From Lewinellaceae bacterium (GTDB taxonomy: Bacteria > Bacteroidota > Bacteroidia > Chitinophagales > Saprospiraceae), in assembly GCA_020636375.1 (NCBI GenBank), contig JACJXZ010000002.1, positions 124,001 to 188,000 on the forward strand: a DNA stretch of 64,000 nt, in the 5' to 3' direction. Below the pieces are notes generated by a model. The model was not told the DNA's origin. It made no database searches and worked only from the letters and a program-made list of their open reading frames with translations. The position numbers were made by a program, and so were the translations under genes. This document shows, piece by piece, positions 17,388 to 26,259 of this stretch; position 1 is the first letter of the stretch, and each line of letters begins with the position of its first letter.

Positions 17388-20183
17388 ATGCCTTTACTAA
17401 GAAATCACCTGACTCTTTTTTCCCTGTTGATCGCCCTCTTTTCCCTTTCCCACGCTCCCCTGCCTGCCCAGGGGAGCGCCATCGCCGGCCAGGTGCTGAG
17501 CGAATCGGGCGAACCCCTGCCCGCCGCCATCATCATGCTGCTGCGGGCGCAGGACTCCGTCCTCCAGCAGTTTGCCCTGACGGATGCCGGGGGGCAATTC
17601 CTGATCAACGGCGCCGGGCCGGGGCGTTATCTCCTGCAGGCCGCCTTCCTCGGTTACGAAAACCACAGCCAGCCGCTGGAGGTGCAGGCCGGGCAGCCGT
17701 CCACCGACATCGGCGCCATCGCCATGCAGCCCCGCGCCGAGCTGCTCGACGAGGTCACCGTCAAGGAAGAGCGCATTCCCCTGGCCATCCGGAAGGACAC
17801 CATCGAATTCGACGCCGATGCCTTCAAAACCCAGCCCAACGCCGTAGTGGAAGACCTCCTGAAGAAGCTGCCCGGCGTGGAGGTCGGCCGCGACGGCAGC
17901 ATCCGCGCCATGGGCGAGGAAGTGGGCCGGGTGACCGTCGACGGCAAAGAGTTCTTCGGCAAGGACCCCAAACTGGCCACCCAGAACCTGCCCGCCGATG
18001 CCATAGATAAAGTACAGGTGTTCGACAAAAAGTCGGACCGGGCGGAATTCTCGGGCATCGACGACGGCCAGCGCGAGAAGACCATCAACCTGGCCCTGAA
18101 GGAAGACAAAAAGAAAGGCTTCTTCGGGCGCATCAATGCCGGCTACGGCGACCAGGGCCGCTACCAGGCCAAGGGCAACCTCAACCGCTTCTCGCCCACG
18201 GAGCAGCTCTCCATCCTGGGCCTGGCCAACAACGTCAACGAACCCGGCTTTTCCCTCGACGACTACATCGGCTTCATGGGCGGCCTGCAGGGCCTGATGC
18301 GGGGCGGCGGGGGGGGCGGCGGGGGCGGCAGCGTGCGCATCGAGATCAACCCGGAAGAGATGGGGCTGCCGCTCAACATCGGCGGCAACAGCGGCATCGC
18401 CGGCGCCCAGGCGGGGGGCGTCAATTACAACCGGGATTTTTCGGAAAATACGGCCCTGAACAGCAGCCTGCTCTTCAACCGCTTCGACAACAACCTCAGC
18501 CGCAGCCTGCGGCGGGAGAGCTTCCTGGAGGGCAGCGCCTTCACTACCGAAGAGGAAAGCCGCCAGCGCACCCTCAACCAAAACCAACGCCTGAACCTGC
18601 GCCTCGACCACGACATCGACTCCACCCAGGCCCTGCGCTTCCGCGCCGCCGGCGCCTACAACACCACCGAGCTGGAGACCAACAGCTTCGCGGAAAACTT
18701 CAGCGGCGGCCGGCTCAGCAGCAGCAGCGACCGCTTCAACCGCGCCGACGGCCACCAGGCCAACTTCGACGCCAGCCTCCTCTACCGCAAGCGCCTGGGG
18801 CGCCCGGGCCGCGTCTTCACCGCCGACGCCAGCTTCGGCATGCGGGATTTGCGGCAGGGCCGGCAGGTGGAGGCGGCCAACCGGTTTGAAAATACCGTGG
18901 ACACCCTGATGCAGGAGCAATCCCGCGACGACGAATCCCATTCCCTGGGCGCCCAGCTGTCCTATTCCGAACCGCTCGGCAAGCGCAGCTACCTGGAGTG
19001 GCGCTACGCCTTCCAGCGCAACCGGTCCGATTTCCGGCAGGAAGCCTTCGACATCAGCGACGGCCAGCCCGTTTTCAACCCGGCACTCAGCAACGCCTTC
19101 GGCAGCGATTACACCTACCACCGCCTCCAGAGCGGCTTCCGCGCCAACGGCAAGAAACAATCGATAGGGGCCAGCCTGGCCCTGCAGCACGCTACGCTCA
19201 ACGGGGAGCTGGTCAGCGCCGACACGGCCATCCGCCAGGAGTTCCGGAACCTGCTGCCCGCCCTGCGCTGGCAGTACGAGTTCAACCAGTCGCAGCGCCT
19301 GGAGTTCGACTACGCCACCTTCGTGCGCGAACCCAGCGTCCAGCAACTACAGCCCATCACCGACAACAGCGACCCCTTCAACATCTACACCGGCAACCCC
19401 CGCCTGCGGCCGGAGTACGCCAACGAGCTGAGCCTGCGCTACTTCACCTTCAACGGCGCCCTGCTGTCCAACTTCTTCAATACCCTATCCTTCAACTACA
19501 CCGACAACCCCATCAGCCAGGCCTTTGACATCGACGGCGACCTCGTCCGAACCACCCAGCCCATCAACGCCCCCTACGCCTGGAGCCTGCGCAACAGCGC
19601 CAACTACAGCACGCCCATCAGGCCGTTGAAGAGCCGGATAAACATAGAAGCCGCCCTGGCCTACAGCCGCAGCTTCAACGAGATCAACGGCCGCCAAAAC
19701 CGCACCGACCAGCGCATGGCCTCCACTGACGTGCGGCTGGAGAACCGCTTCAAGGAAAAGCTCGACCTGGCCGGCGGCCTGCGCCTGGAATATACCCAGG
19801 CCCGCTACTCCATCCAGGAAGGCCTCAACCAGGATGTATTCAACCAAACCTGGTACGCCAGCCTGCAGCTCAACCTGCCGCTGGGCTTCACCCTCTACAA
19901 CAGCCTGGACTACGATGTCTTCACGGGGCGCACCGCCGGCTTCAACCAGCGCATCGCCCGCTGGAACGCCTACCTGGCCAAGTCGCTTTGGGAGAACAAA
20001 GCGGAAGTCCGCCTGGCCGCCTACGACCTGCTCAACCAGAACCAGGGCATCCGCCGACGGGCGGAGCTCAACTACGTGGAAGACGAACGGGTGAACGTGC
20101 TGGGGCGGTATTTTCTGGTGAGCTTTACGTATTCGGTGAATGGGTTGGGGGAGAGCAAGGGGGGGATTAGGGTTATTCGTTGA
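17388..20183 (+). CDS. Outer membrane beta-barrel protein (OMP_b-brl_3, TonB-receptor-like)
   Basis: 931 residues. A signal peptide (LTLFSLLIALFSLSHAPLPAQ) is followed by a carboxypeptidase-regulatory-like beta-sandwich (about 30-100: GQVLSESGEPLPAAIIML, then GRYLLQAAFLGYE), a plug-like region (about 115-225: AIRKDTIEFDADAF, VEDLLKKLPGVEV, DAIDKVQVFDKKSD) and a C-terminal barrel of about 600 residues rich in alternating aromatic strands. This is the OMP_b-brl_3 group of TonB-dependent-receptor relatives. Substrate cannot be told; no SusD partner is adjacent. A run of nine glycines (near residue 306) breaks the early barrel. The gene is very GC-rich and its antisense strand is falsely open for 649 codons. 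The ATG at 17388 places the signal peptide correctly. Confidence 0.88.
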   Translation: MPLLRNHLTLFSLLIALFSLSHAPLPAQGSAIAGQVLSESGEPLPAAIIMLLRAQDSVLQQFALTDAGGQFLINGAGPGRYLLQAAFLGYENHSQPLEVQAGQPSTDIGAIAMQPRAELLDEVTVKEERIPLAIRKDTIEFDADAFKTQPNAVVEDLLKKLPGVEVGRDGSIRAMGEEVGRVTVDGKEFFGKDPKLATQNLPADAIDKVQVFDKKSDRAEFSGIDDGQREKTINLALKEDKKKGFFGRINAGYGDQGRYQAKGNLNRFSPTEQLSILGLANNVNEPGFSLDDYIGFMGGLQGLMRGGGGGGGGGSVRIEINPEEMGLPLNIGGNSGIAGAQAGGVNYNRDFSENTALNSSLLFNRFDNNLSRSLRRESFLEGSAFTTEEESRQRTLNQNQRLNLRLDHDIDSTQALRFRAAGAYNTTELETNSFAENFSGGRLSSSSDRFNRADGHQANFDASLLYRKRLGRPGRVFTADASFGMRDLRQGRQVEAANRFENTVDTLMQEQSRDDESHSLGAQLSYSEPLGKRSYLEWRYAFQRNRSDFRQEAFDISDGQPVFNPALSNAFGSDYTYHRLQSGFRANGKKQSIGASLALQHATLNGELVSADTAIRQEFRNLLPALRWQYEFNQSQRLEFDYATFVREPSVQQLQPITDNSDPFNIYTGNPRLRPEYANELSLRYFTFNGALLSNFFNTLSFNYTDNPISQAFDIDGDLVRTTQPINAPYAWSLRNSANYSTPIRPLKSRINIEAALAYSRSFNEINGRQNRTDQRMASTDVRLENRFKEKLDLAGGLRLEYTQARYSIQEGLNQDVFNQTWYASLQLNLPLGFTLYNSLDYDVFTGRTAGFNQRIARWNAYLAKSLWENKAEVRLAAYDLLNQNQGIRRRAELNYVEDERVNVLGRYFLVSFTYSVNGLGESKGGIRVIR

Positions 20184-20269
20184 TTGGTTGATTGATGACC
20201 ATTCCGAACAAAATCAAATAAAAAGCCGTCATTTATGGGTAGGCATGATGCAAAAAGATTGCGGAACTT

Positions 20270-20374
20270 ATGGCAAAAGATATTTATCATAACCACGTCC
20301 GGGAGGCTTTGGAAAATGATGGTTGGAAAATCACGCATGATCCTCTGCGATATAAAGTCGGAACACGGAAAATT
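20270..20374 (+). pseudogene. N-terminal remnant of an XisH-type gene
   Basis: About 35 codons read MAKDIYHNHVREAL then ENDGWKITHDPLRYKVG, the conserved start of XisH-family proteins (a DUF-type endonuclease-fold family first named from the cyanobacterial fdxN excision element). It then runs straight into the family-A repeat at 20375, and no later XisH sequence follows. Confidence 0.6.
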
Positions 20375-20475
20375 GGCTACCCGTCTGAGGTTGGACAGCA
20401 GAAAGGGGAAAGCCGAGCGGAGTCGAGGCCGAGCGCGTTCAGGAGGCATGAAGTGTCCAGCCTTAGACGGGTGCC
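20375..20475. repeat. Family-A inverted-repeat element, copy 2
   Basis: 101 bp with 22-bp imperfect terminal repeats (GGCTACCCGTCTGAGG, then TTGGACA, against TGTCCAG then ACGGGTGCC). The interior (GCAGAAAGGGGAAAGCCG and GCGGAGTCGAGGCC) is nearly identical to 52210-52245. Confidence 0.8.
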
Positions 20476-20589
20476 TCTATTGCCAGAAACAATCTCAAAA
20501 TCATTGTGTTATTTCACATCCTCTTCAAGAATGGAAAAGAATGGTTGCAACAGAACAATACCGAAGACCTTACCCCTTCACATTGGCGC

Positions 20590-20725
20590 CTACGCTCATC
20601 TATTCAAGCCTGTCCGACCATCGGCTCTGATAGAGGCCGTCGACCGCATCCGCCAGCGCATTCACTGGAAGAGGACCCAACAGGAAATCCGGAAGCTGTT
20701 AAGCGGGTTCATCAACCAGGTGTGA
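20590..20725 (+). pseudogene. Remnant of a LytTR-type response regulator
   Basis: The frame reads AYAHLFKPVRPSALIEAVD, then IRQRIHWKRTQQEIRKLL. This parallels residues 90-130 of the intact regulator that follows (GAHLFKPINAEAFIKAVY, then LQWKKAQEESRCLLNRL), covering the last receiver helix and linker. Nothing of the DNA-binding half remains. It is therefore a decayed or rearranged partial paralogue. Confidence 0.6.
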
Positions 20726-20920
20726 GATGGCTGCCCAAGCGGACACAGATTCGGTTGGGGGTAGGCGTGTTGTTCTAATGAGATAGGATGTAGGAAGAAC
20801 CTAACCTGGCACGGGCAAGCGGTAACCTTTTTGGTGCTTATGCGACTATAAGATGATGTACAAAAGAGCCGTTTTGTGAATTAACGGCTAAAACCATCTA
20901 GCTTTATAATTGTATCATCT

Positions 20921-21661
20921 ATGATTAGCACGCTCTTAATTGAACCAGAAGCCCATTCCGTTGAAAAGTTAAGAAGCCATTTAGGCACCTATTGCCCACA
21001 TATTGAAGTTTGCGGCGTGGCCAATTCTCGACAAGAAGCTGTCCAGCTTTTGAGAGCTACGGATCCCGAACTCGTTTTTCTGAGCATGGAAGTGGCTTCC
21101 AGTGCAGAAAGTGGCATTTTAGGGCACTCTGCCGAAAAGTTTGAAACCATTATCCTGCATTCCAACAACAGCTACAGCCTCGAACCTGCCTCTTTTCAAG
21201 TTGGCGCTCACCTGTTCAAACCCATAAATGCCGAAGCCTTCATTAAAGCCGTTTACCAAATCCTACCCCGGCTGCAATGGAAAAAAGCGCAGGAGGAAAG
21301 CCGGTGCCTCCTTAATAGGCTTGTCCAACAGTTCCCGCCAAACAACCTGATCGGCGTCCCTACTATGGAAGGCATAGAATTCCTTAAAATAGTGGATATC
21401 AGCCGCTGCGAAGGCCTGCAGCGGTTCACCAAAGTAGTGGCCACAGAAGGGCGCAGCATCATCAGCTCGTACAACATCGGCAAGTTTAACAAGCTTCTTC
21501 GGCCCTATGGCTTTTTCTCTCCCCACAAATCTCATCTGATCAACTTACAGCACCTCTGCCGGTACAGCCATGAAGGTACTATTGTTATGCAAGATGGCTC
21601 TTCGGTGCCGGTCTCCCGGCGGCGAAAAGCTCTTTTTTTGAATCAGGTGAGGCGTTTGTAG
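20921..21661 (+). CDS. LytTR response regulator with degenerate receiver
   Basis: 246 residues. Residues 1-120 are a CheY-like receiver fold, but the acidic pocket is LIEPEA instead of DD, and the phosphorylation site reads PELVFLSMEV, with Ser in place of the usual Asp. The conserved late Lys remains (HLFKP). Residues 140-246 form a LytTR DNA-binding domain (IDISRCEG-like strand, VATEGRSIISSYNIGKF, FFSPHKSHLINLQHLCRY, VPVSRRRKALFL). Loss of the phospho-acceptor suggests control by protein level or partner binding rather than by a histidine kinase. It is the nearest plus-strand gene upstream of the eCIS cluster (180-bp gap), making it a candidate regulator of that cluster, but this is inferred from position only. 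Confidence 0.85.
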   Translation: MISTLLIEPEAHSVEKLRSHLGTYCPHIEVCGVANSRQEAVQLLRATDPELVFLSMEVASSAESGILGHSAEKFETIILHSNNSYSLEPASFQVGAHLFKPINAEAFIKAVYQILPRLQWKKAQEESRCLLNRLVQQFPPNNLIGVPTMEGIEFLKIVDISRCEGLQRFTKVVATEGRSIISSYNIGKFNKLLRPYGFFSPHKSHLINLQHLCRYSHEGTIVMQDGSSVPVSRRRKALFLNQVRRL

Positions 21662-21841
21662 CAAGGCATGGGGCAGTTGATTGGTTTCCCAGCCTTTCGT
21701 TCCTCATCATGGCCGATTATCCGGGATTCCCTGCCGTTAAATGAATCTCTATTGTCCCCCTTGGATTATTATCTAAACTTTGAAGCACTTGCGCTGCAAT
21801 TTGAGAAGATTTGAACTAAAAAACCAATCCATAAGATTCTG

Positions 21842-22459
21842 ATGGGAAGCTCGTTGCTAAAGATCATCATCGGCCAACTCGATCAATACATCCGCTCAGT
21901 GGAGGCCCCTGTCAACGACACGGCCAACAGCCGGGTGGTGCTGGGCAACATTGCCGCCTCCAGGTTTGCCGGAGGAGAAGAGGAGAGCATAAGCGATAAG
22001 GTGGTTGTTACGCTGGTCAACATTGCCGAGGAAGGTAGCTTGAAAAACAATACGGCCAACCGCCAGGCTGGCCGCCAATCCATTCAGTATAATCCGGTAG
22101 TGCATGTGAACCTGTACTTGCTCTTCACCGCCAACTTCGAATATTACGATACGGCTGTCAACTACCTGTTCCGGGTACTGGAGTTTTTCCAGGGAAGAAA
22201 AATCTTCAAATTGAGAAATGCGCCAGCCGCCGGCACCCTTCCCGCCAGCCCGGAGCGGATGGAAGAAATCGAGCTGACGGTGGAACTGCACACCCTTAGC
22301 TTTGAACAATTAAACGATCTGTGGGGTGCCCTTGGAGGCAAACAAATGCCTTTTGTGTTATACCGGGCCAGGCTGGTGCCCGTTCAGATGCAGCAGCCCC
22401 TGAGCAGGAGCGGGCTGATTGCAGAAGCCGGCGTAAATATATTTCCAATAAATGAGTAA
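21842..22459 (+). CDS. eCIS tube/sheath terminator, DUF4255 (Pvc16-like)
   Basis: 205 residues of the DUF4255/Pvc16_N family. The features are a helical start (LLKIIIGQLDQYIRS), a strand-rich centre (DKVVVTLVNIAEEGSLKN, then NPVVHVNLYLLFTANF and YYDTAVNYLFRVLEFFQGR) and the characteristic late LTVELHTLSFEQLNDLWGALGGK, then PFVLYRARLVPVQ. Family members cap the distal end of the contractile tube and stop its elongation. It is the first gene of the cluster and overlaps the next start by 8 bases (ATGAGTAA), showing translational coupling. Placement at the front, before the sheath, is common in Bacteroidota clusters. Confidence 0.9.
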   Translation: MGSSLLKIIIGQLDQYIRSVEAPVNDTANSRVVLGNIAASRFAGGEEESISDKVVVTLVNIAEEGSLKNNTANRQAGRQSIQYNPVVHVNLYLLFTANFEYYDTAVNYLFRVLEFFQGRKIFKLRNAPAAGTLPASPERMEEIELTVELHTLSFEQLNDLWGALGGKQMPFVLYRARLVPVQMQQPLSRSGLIAEAGVNIFPINE

Positions 22460-23642
22460 CATAATCACATACCGTCCGCTCTGCTCAGTCCATGTTTGGC
22501 ATGCTTATTATCTGCATCCTGCCGAAGGCGAGGAGCAGGATTGGATCGATCCGGAAAACCGCCCCAATGCGTTGCATGCCAATGTGCTGGAACAACTGGC
22601 ATCTCGGGCCCTGGAGTCAGGCACCTATACGATCGCCGACGACCTCAGTTTTGCCCCCACTCCTCAAACAGCCGCATTTATGCAAAAGATGAAGATGGTC
22701 ATCAAGCCTCAAAAAACCGGATTTGCCATCTTGGTGCGCGTCCAGCAGGAAGGGTCAGAAGGCTACCGGCCATTTATGCCTTTTGATACAGGCTTTAAAC
22801 TGGCGTTTGTGATCCGGGCCAGGAAACCGGCGTTTTTTAATTATACTGCTATTGACTTTTCAGCTAACCGCCAATCTATCTTTTACTTTTCGAACCTTGC
22901 TGGCAACCGGGATGGAACAAATTCGCTTTTCCTCAATGCCAGCCCTCAAGGCCTCGAACCTGCACAAAACTACGTTTCCGCTAATGACCGGCTTCTCACA
23001 TACAACCGTAAGTTGGTTGTCGATACGAATCTTTCAAGAGTGAAACTGGCCTTCTCCAACCCATTAATGCAATTTGAAACCATTTATCAAAAGCCGGAAG
23101 CAGGAGCGGAAACCGGCCTTTTTAGCCCTTCGTTAATCCATTTGCCTTCCGGGCGTTATGGCCTGAAAGCATATACGGAGACAGAAGGCGAAATTCCGGA
23201 GTTGCAACGCACCTTATTTTGGAACCCGGGGGATCTTCCCCCGGATGTCCTGGGAGTTATTGAGCTATTTCACCTCTCCGGAGCCGGCCTGGAAGAATAT
23301 GCTTTTCTCGGCGCCGATAATCTGCTGCAAAGCCCCATTTATACGCTTTGGTGGCAGAACCGCTCCACTTACTGGCGGTATATTTTCAATAAAGGCCAGC
23401 CGGCCCCCAGCACTGATAATCCTGACTGCCAGGTGAGGGCGGAAGGGGATAAAAACCTGATCAGCAAGGAACCGCAACCTCTGCTTAGCCGCTACCGGAA
23501 GATCAGCTATTACGCGGAGAATGATCCGGAGAATGGAGAAATCAGGTTGCCCAATCCAGATTCCAGCCATATTTATCCGGAAGAAACGGGCCTGTATTCC
23601 GAAATACATATGGGAGACATAGAACTCGATAAAGTTAATTAA
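22452..23642 (+). CDS. eCIS-associated protein of unknown fold (possible cap adaptor)
   Basis: 396 residues, not assignable to a named domain. The sequence is beta-rich with few charged helices. It includes YRPLCSVHVWHAYYLHPAE at the start, a segment FRPFM-like (YRPFMPFDTGFKLAFVIRA), YFSNLAGNRDG, and near the end YPEETGLYSEIHMGDIEL. The gene is coupled to the DUF4255 gene (8-base overlap) and sits 19 bases before the sheath gene, so it should be made at the same level as these structural parts. Marine Bacteroidota eCIS particles have an extra protein between the terminator cap and the sheath; by position this could be it. That is inference only. No signal peptide or membrane segment is seen. 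Confidence 0.7.
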   Translation: MSNIITYRPLCSVHVWHAYYLHPAEGEEQDWIDPENRPNALHANVLEQLASRALESGTYTIADDLSFAPTPQTAAFMQKMKMVIKPQKTGFAILVRVQQEGSEGYRPFMPFDTGFKLAFVIRARKPAFFNYTAIDFSANRQSIFYFSNLAGNRDGTNSLFLNASPQGLEPAQNYVSANDRLLTYNRKLVVDTNLSRVKLAFSNPLMQFETIYQKPEAGAETGLFSPSLIHLPSGRYGLKAYTETEGEIPELQRTLFWNPGDLPPDVLGVIELFHLSGAGLEEYAFLGADNLLQSPIYTLWWQNRSTYWRYIFNKGQPAPSTDNPDCQVRAEGDKNLISKEPQPLLSRYRKISYYAENDPENGEIRLPNPDSSHIYPEETGLYSEIHMGDIELDKVN

Positions 23643-23661
23643 GTCAATAAAACCATAGTCG

Positions 23662-25152
23662 ATGAGAATTTATAAAACACCAGGCGTATATCCGGAAGAG
23701 GTATCTTCTCTGCTGCCATCGGTTGTTGCCCTGGATACTGCCATTCCGGCATTTATAGGGTACACCGAAAAACGCCCCTCCAATTCTGTAGAAGCTTACA
23801 AGATCAGCTCCATGGCCGAATACCTCGCGCTGTTTGGGGGCCCTTTTCCCGAGCCCTTCCCCAATGTCGAAGTCGGCAAAGCAGGCGATTTTTTCGAAGT
23901 AAACCAGCTGCCCTCCGCGCCGGCACAGCCCACCTATTGGCTCTACTATCAATTGCAAATGTTCTTTGCCAACGGGGGCGGCGCCTGTTATATCGTTTCG
24001 GTAAAAACCTACGGAAGCGGGGTAGACAAAGCCGACCTGGACAAGGGGATTAATGCATTGATGAAAGAAGATGAGCCTACTTTAATACTCATCCCGGACG
24101 CTATAGGCGTATTGCCGGCCAACCCCAATGACATCAGTTTATCCAACTATTACGGCCTGTACAAAAATGCTTTGAGTCAATGTGCCAGCATGAAAGACCG
24201 CTTTGCCATAATAGACATTCACAAAGGGACAGAAGAACTTTCAGCCACCAATACGGCCATTGCTGATTTTCGCAACAAGATCGGCAGCAACTTCCTAAGT
24301 TATGGTGCGACTTACTTTCCATGGCTTCATACTACTTTAGAGTATCATTATGAGGAATCCAGGATTGCCATCGCCGGAGCAGATCTGCCTCAAGCCGACA
24401 TCAAACTGAAATACGACACCAGCAGCCTTTCCGCCCTGCCTGACGACCCGGATGGGGATGGAACCCCTTTTCCCGATGAGGATGCCAAGAGGAATCATTA
24501 CGAAAGCCGCTCGCTCTATCATCTCGACAACCAAGCCTACCGCCGGATAAAAACCGAACTGGATAGTTTCCAGGTCACGTTGCCTCCGAGCGGTGCCATA
24601 GCCGGCATTTATGCCCGGGTGGACAGCAGCCGGGGAGTGTTCAAAGCGCCGGCTAATGTGAGCCTCAATAATGTTGCCCGCCCTGCGGTCAAGGTCAGCA
24701 ATGAAAAACAAGAAGGCCTTAACCTTCACCCGACCGGTAAGTCCATCAACGCCATCCGCTCATTTACAGGCAAGGGAGTAATGGTATGGGGGGCCCGCAC
24801 CCTGGACGGGAACAGCAATGAGTGGCGTTACATTTCGGTACGGCGTTTATTCATTTTCCTGGAAGAATCCATCAGCAAAGCGATTGAGCGCTTTGTTTTC
24901 GAGCCCAATGACGAAGGCACCTGGGTAAAAGTAAAAGGAACGATTGAAAATTTCCTGGGCGACCAATGGCGGGCCGGAGCGCTGGCGGGAAACACCGCCA
25001 AACAAGCCTTTTTTGTCCATGCCGGGCTCGGGATAACCATGACCCCGCAAGACATCCTGGAAGGCCGCCTCGTCGTGGATGTGGGCGTGGCGGCTGTGCG
25101 CCCGGCTGAATTTATCGTCCTAAGATTTTCTCACAAATTACAAGAAGGTTAA
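23662..25152 (+). CDS. eCIS contractile sheath protein (Pvc2-like)
   Basis: 496 residues with the phage tail-sheath pattern. The N-terminus YKTPGVYPEEVSSLLPSV is the classic sheath start, followed by IPAFIGYTEK. The centre carries the variable outer domain (about 200-330), including an acidic DDPDGDGTPFPDEDAK stretch that looks like a Ca-binding or surface loop. The C-terminal core has RSFTGKGVMVWGARTL, YISVRRLFIFLEESISKAI, RFVFEPNDEGTWVKV and the closing VGVAAVRPAEFIVLRFSHK that interlocks neighbouring subunits. This is the only sheath gene here, whereas Afp and PVC clusters encode three, placing the system with single-sheath eCIS types. Confidence 0.96.
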   Translation: MRIYKTPGVYPEEVSSLLPSVVALDTAIPAFIGYTEKRPSNSVEAYKISSMAEYLALFGGPFPEPFPNVEVGKAGDFFEVNQLPSAPAQPTYWLYYQLQMFFANGGGACYIVSVKTYGSGVDKADLDKGINALMKEDEPTLILIPDAIGVLPANPNDISLSNYYGLYKNALSQCASMKDRFAIIDIHKGTEELSATNTAIADFRNKIGSNFLSYGATYFPWLHTTLEYHYEESRIAIAGADLPQADIKLKYDTSSLSALPDDPDGDGTPFPDEDAKRNHYESRSLYHLDNQAYRRIKTELDSFQVTLPPSGAIAGIYARVDSSRGVFKAPANVSLNNVARPAVKVSNEKQEGLNLHPTGKSINAIRSFTGKGVMVWGARTLDGNSNEWRYISVRRLFIFLEESISKAIERFVFEPNDEGTWVKVKGTIENFLGDQWRAGALAGNTAKQAFFVHAGLGITMTPQDILEGRLVVDVGVAAVRPAEFIVLRFSHKLQEG

Positions 25153-25163
25153 AATTATCGTTT

Positions 25164-25598
25164 ATGGCTATTTCCAATGATTATCCATTGACAAAATTCC
25201 GTTTTGCGGTCGACCTCGGCGACGGCAAAGACCTGAGTTTTCAAAAGGTGTCTTTTGGAGACCTCAACATCGAAAAAACCGAATACAGAGGAGGCTTGGA
25301 CCCCAGCGGCTATAAACAGCAAATCCTGGGATTGAAAACGGCTGGTGAAATTACAATGGAAAGAGGGACTTTCGCCGGAGACAACCTGTTATTTACATGG
25401 TGGAGCGAGCCGGAGCCGGGCAGAAGAACGGTCATTGTGCGCTTGTTGAATGCCAAAAACGCAACCGTTGTCACCTGGAAGATCAAGAATGCCGTTCCGA
25501 CAAAGGTGACGTCGACTGACCTGGACGGAGAGTCCAACGATATTGCCATCGAAAAAATCGTCCTGGCTCACGAAGGTTTCGAAATAGAAAACCAATAA
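25164..25598 (+). CDS. eCIS inner tube protein 1 (gp19/Pvc1-like)
   Basis: 144 residues of the T4 gp19-like tail-tube family: a start LTKFRFAVDLGDGKDLSFQK, the conserved EYRGGLDPSGYKQQILGLK, then ITMERGTFAGDNLLFTWW and an ending DIAIEKIVLAHEGFEIEN. Hexamers of this protein would stack into the rigid inner tube that is driven through the target envelope. The gene begins 11 bases after the sheath stop. A second tube gene follows; in related clusters one paralogue makes the bulk of the tube and the other the baseplate-proximal adaptor. The usual gene order suggests that this first one, next to the sheath, is the bulk tube subunit. Confidence 0.93.
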   Translation: MAISNDYPLTKFRFAVDLGDGKDLSFQKVSFGDLNIEKTEYRGGLDPSGYKQQILGLKTAGEITMERGTFAGDNLLFTWWSEPEPGRRTVIVRLLNAKNATVVTWKIKNAVPTKVTSTDLDGESNDIAIEKIVLAHEGFEIENQ

Positions 25599-25605
25599 GT
25601 AGAAT

Positions 25606-26100
25606 ATGAATCACTACTATCCTCCTGTCGGATTTAATTTTGAAGTCATCTTTCAGAACCCAAGCCAGGCAACCGGTGCCTCAAAGGCAGGAAGCGGAAT
25701 GAGTTTTCAATCGGTATCCGGGCTAAACGCCGAAGTCGTCACCGAGGCCTACAGCGAAGGTGGAAATAATGACTTCGACCATATACTGCCAGTAAAAACC
25801 CAGTATCCTTCTCTCGTCCTCAAGCGAGGCCTTTGGATACCAGATAACCCAAAGGCCGATGAGAGCGAAATCCAAGCCTGGTTCCACGACATGATGCAGC
25901 ATCGGAGGGTTCATCCCAAAAATTTGATCATCAACCTTTTAAACCCATCAGGAAGAAAAACAAAGATACGCATGAGCTGGGCCGTGAAACGCGCCTGGCC
26001 CCTGAAGTGGTCCATCTCTGACTTTGATGCTCAAAATAGCCAGGTGGTCATTGAAACGATGGAACTGCATTATGATTCTTTCAACATTGCGAAACCATAA
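25606..26100 (+). CDS. eCIS inner tube protein 2 (tube initiator, Pvc5-like)
   Basis: 164 residues, a divergent gp19-family paralogue of the preceding gene. It has YYPPVGFNFEVIFQNPSQA at the start, MSFQSVSGLNAEVVTEAYSE in the middle, LVLKRGLWIPDN, and the end VVIETMELHYDSFNIAKP. The longer N-terminal part and the extra loop (DMMQHRRVHPKNLIINLLN) agree with the PVC/Afp proteins that join the tube to the spike. Only 7 bases separate it from tube protein 1, so the two are almost certainly co-translated. Confidence 0.9.
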   Translation: MNHYYPPVGFNFEVIFQNPSQATGASKAGSGMSFQSVSGLNAEVVTEAYSEGGNNDFDHILPVKTQYPSLVLKRGLWIPDNPKADESEIQAWFHDMMQHRRVHPKNLIINLLNPSGRKTKIRMSWAVKRAWPLKWSISDFDAQNSQVVIETMELHYDSFNIAKP

Positions 26101-26103
26101 ATT

Positions 26104-26259
26104 ATGCCGATCCTGATCAGAGAGTTAGTAGTCACCGCTTTAATAGCCGATGCAAAAGAAGCCGGCGAGCAGCCGCCGGCCCAGGCCCCGGGAAATGCGG
26201 ACGCCAGGCAAGTAGTGGCGGAAGTTTTAAGAATACTTAAAACCCAGGAAGAACGATGA
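26104..26259 (+). CDS. DUF5908 family small eCIS protein
   Basis: 51 residues, starting MPILIRELVVTALIADA. The I-x-I-R-E-L-V pattern at the very start is the DUF5908 signature; such peptides of about 50-60 residues occur between tube and hub genes in eCIS clusters (Pvc6 position). A proline/alanine-rich middle (GEQPPAQAPGNADA) and a C-terminal helix (VVAEVLRILKTQEER) complete it. Its ATG follows the tube stop by 3 bases and its stop overlaps the next start (ATGA). The molecular role is not known. Confidence 0.85.
   Translation: MPILIRELVVTALIADAKEAGEQPPAQAPGNADARQVVAEVLRILKTQEER

Larger units (their letters stand above)
20184..20920. other. Spacer with gene remnants
   Basis: Between the outer-membrane protein gene and the LytTR regulator there is no intact gene. 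The stretch contains an xisH start, a family-A repeat, and the tail of a response regulator (listed separately). The 20780-20920 segment is AT-rich and may hold the regulator's promoter; a TAGCTTTA near 20899 is only a weak match. Confidence 0.6.

Noticed and set aside
17397..19346. 649-codon open frame opposite the outer-membrane protein gene
   Set aside because: It is the antisense shadow of a very GC-rich gene. Its translation is low-complexity (A, G, V, E) and has no start signal.
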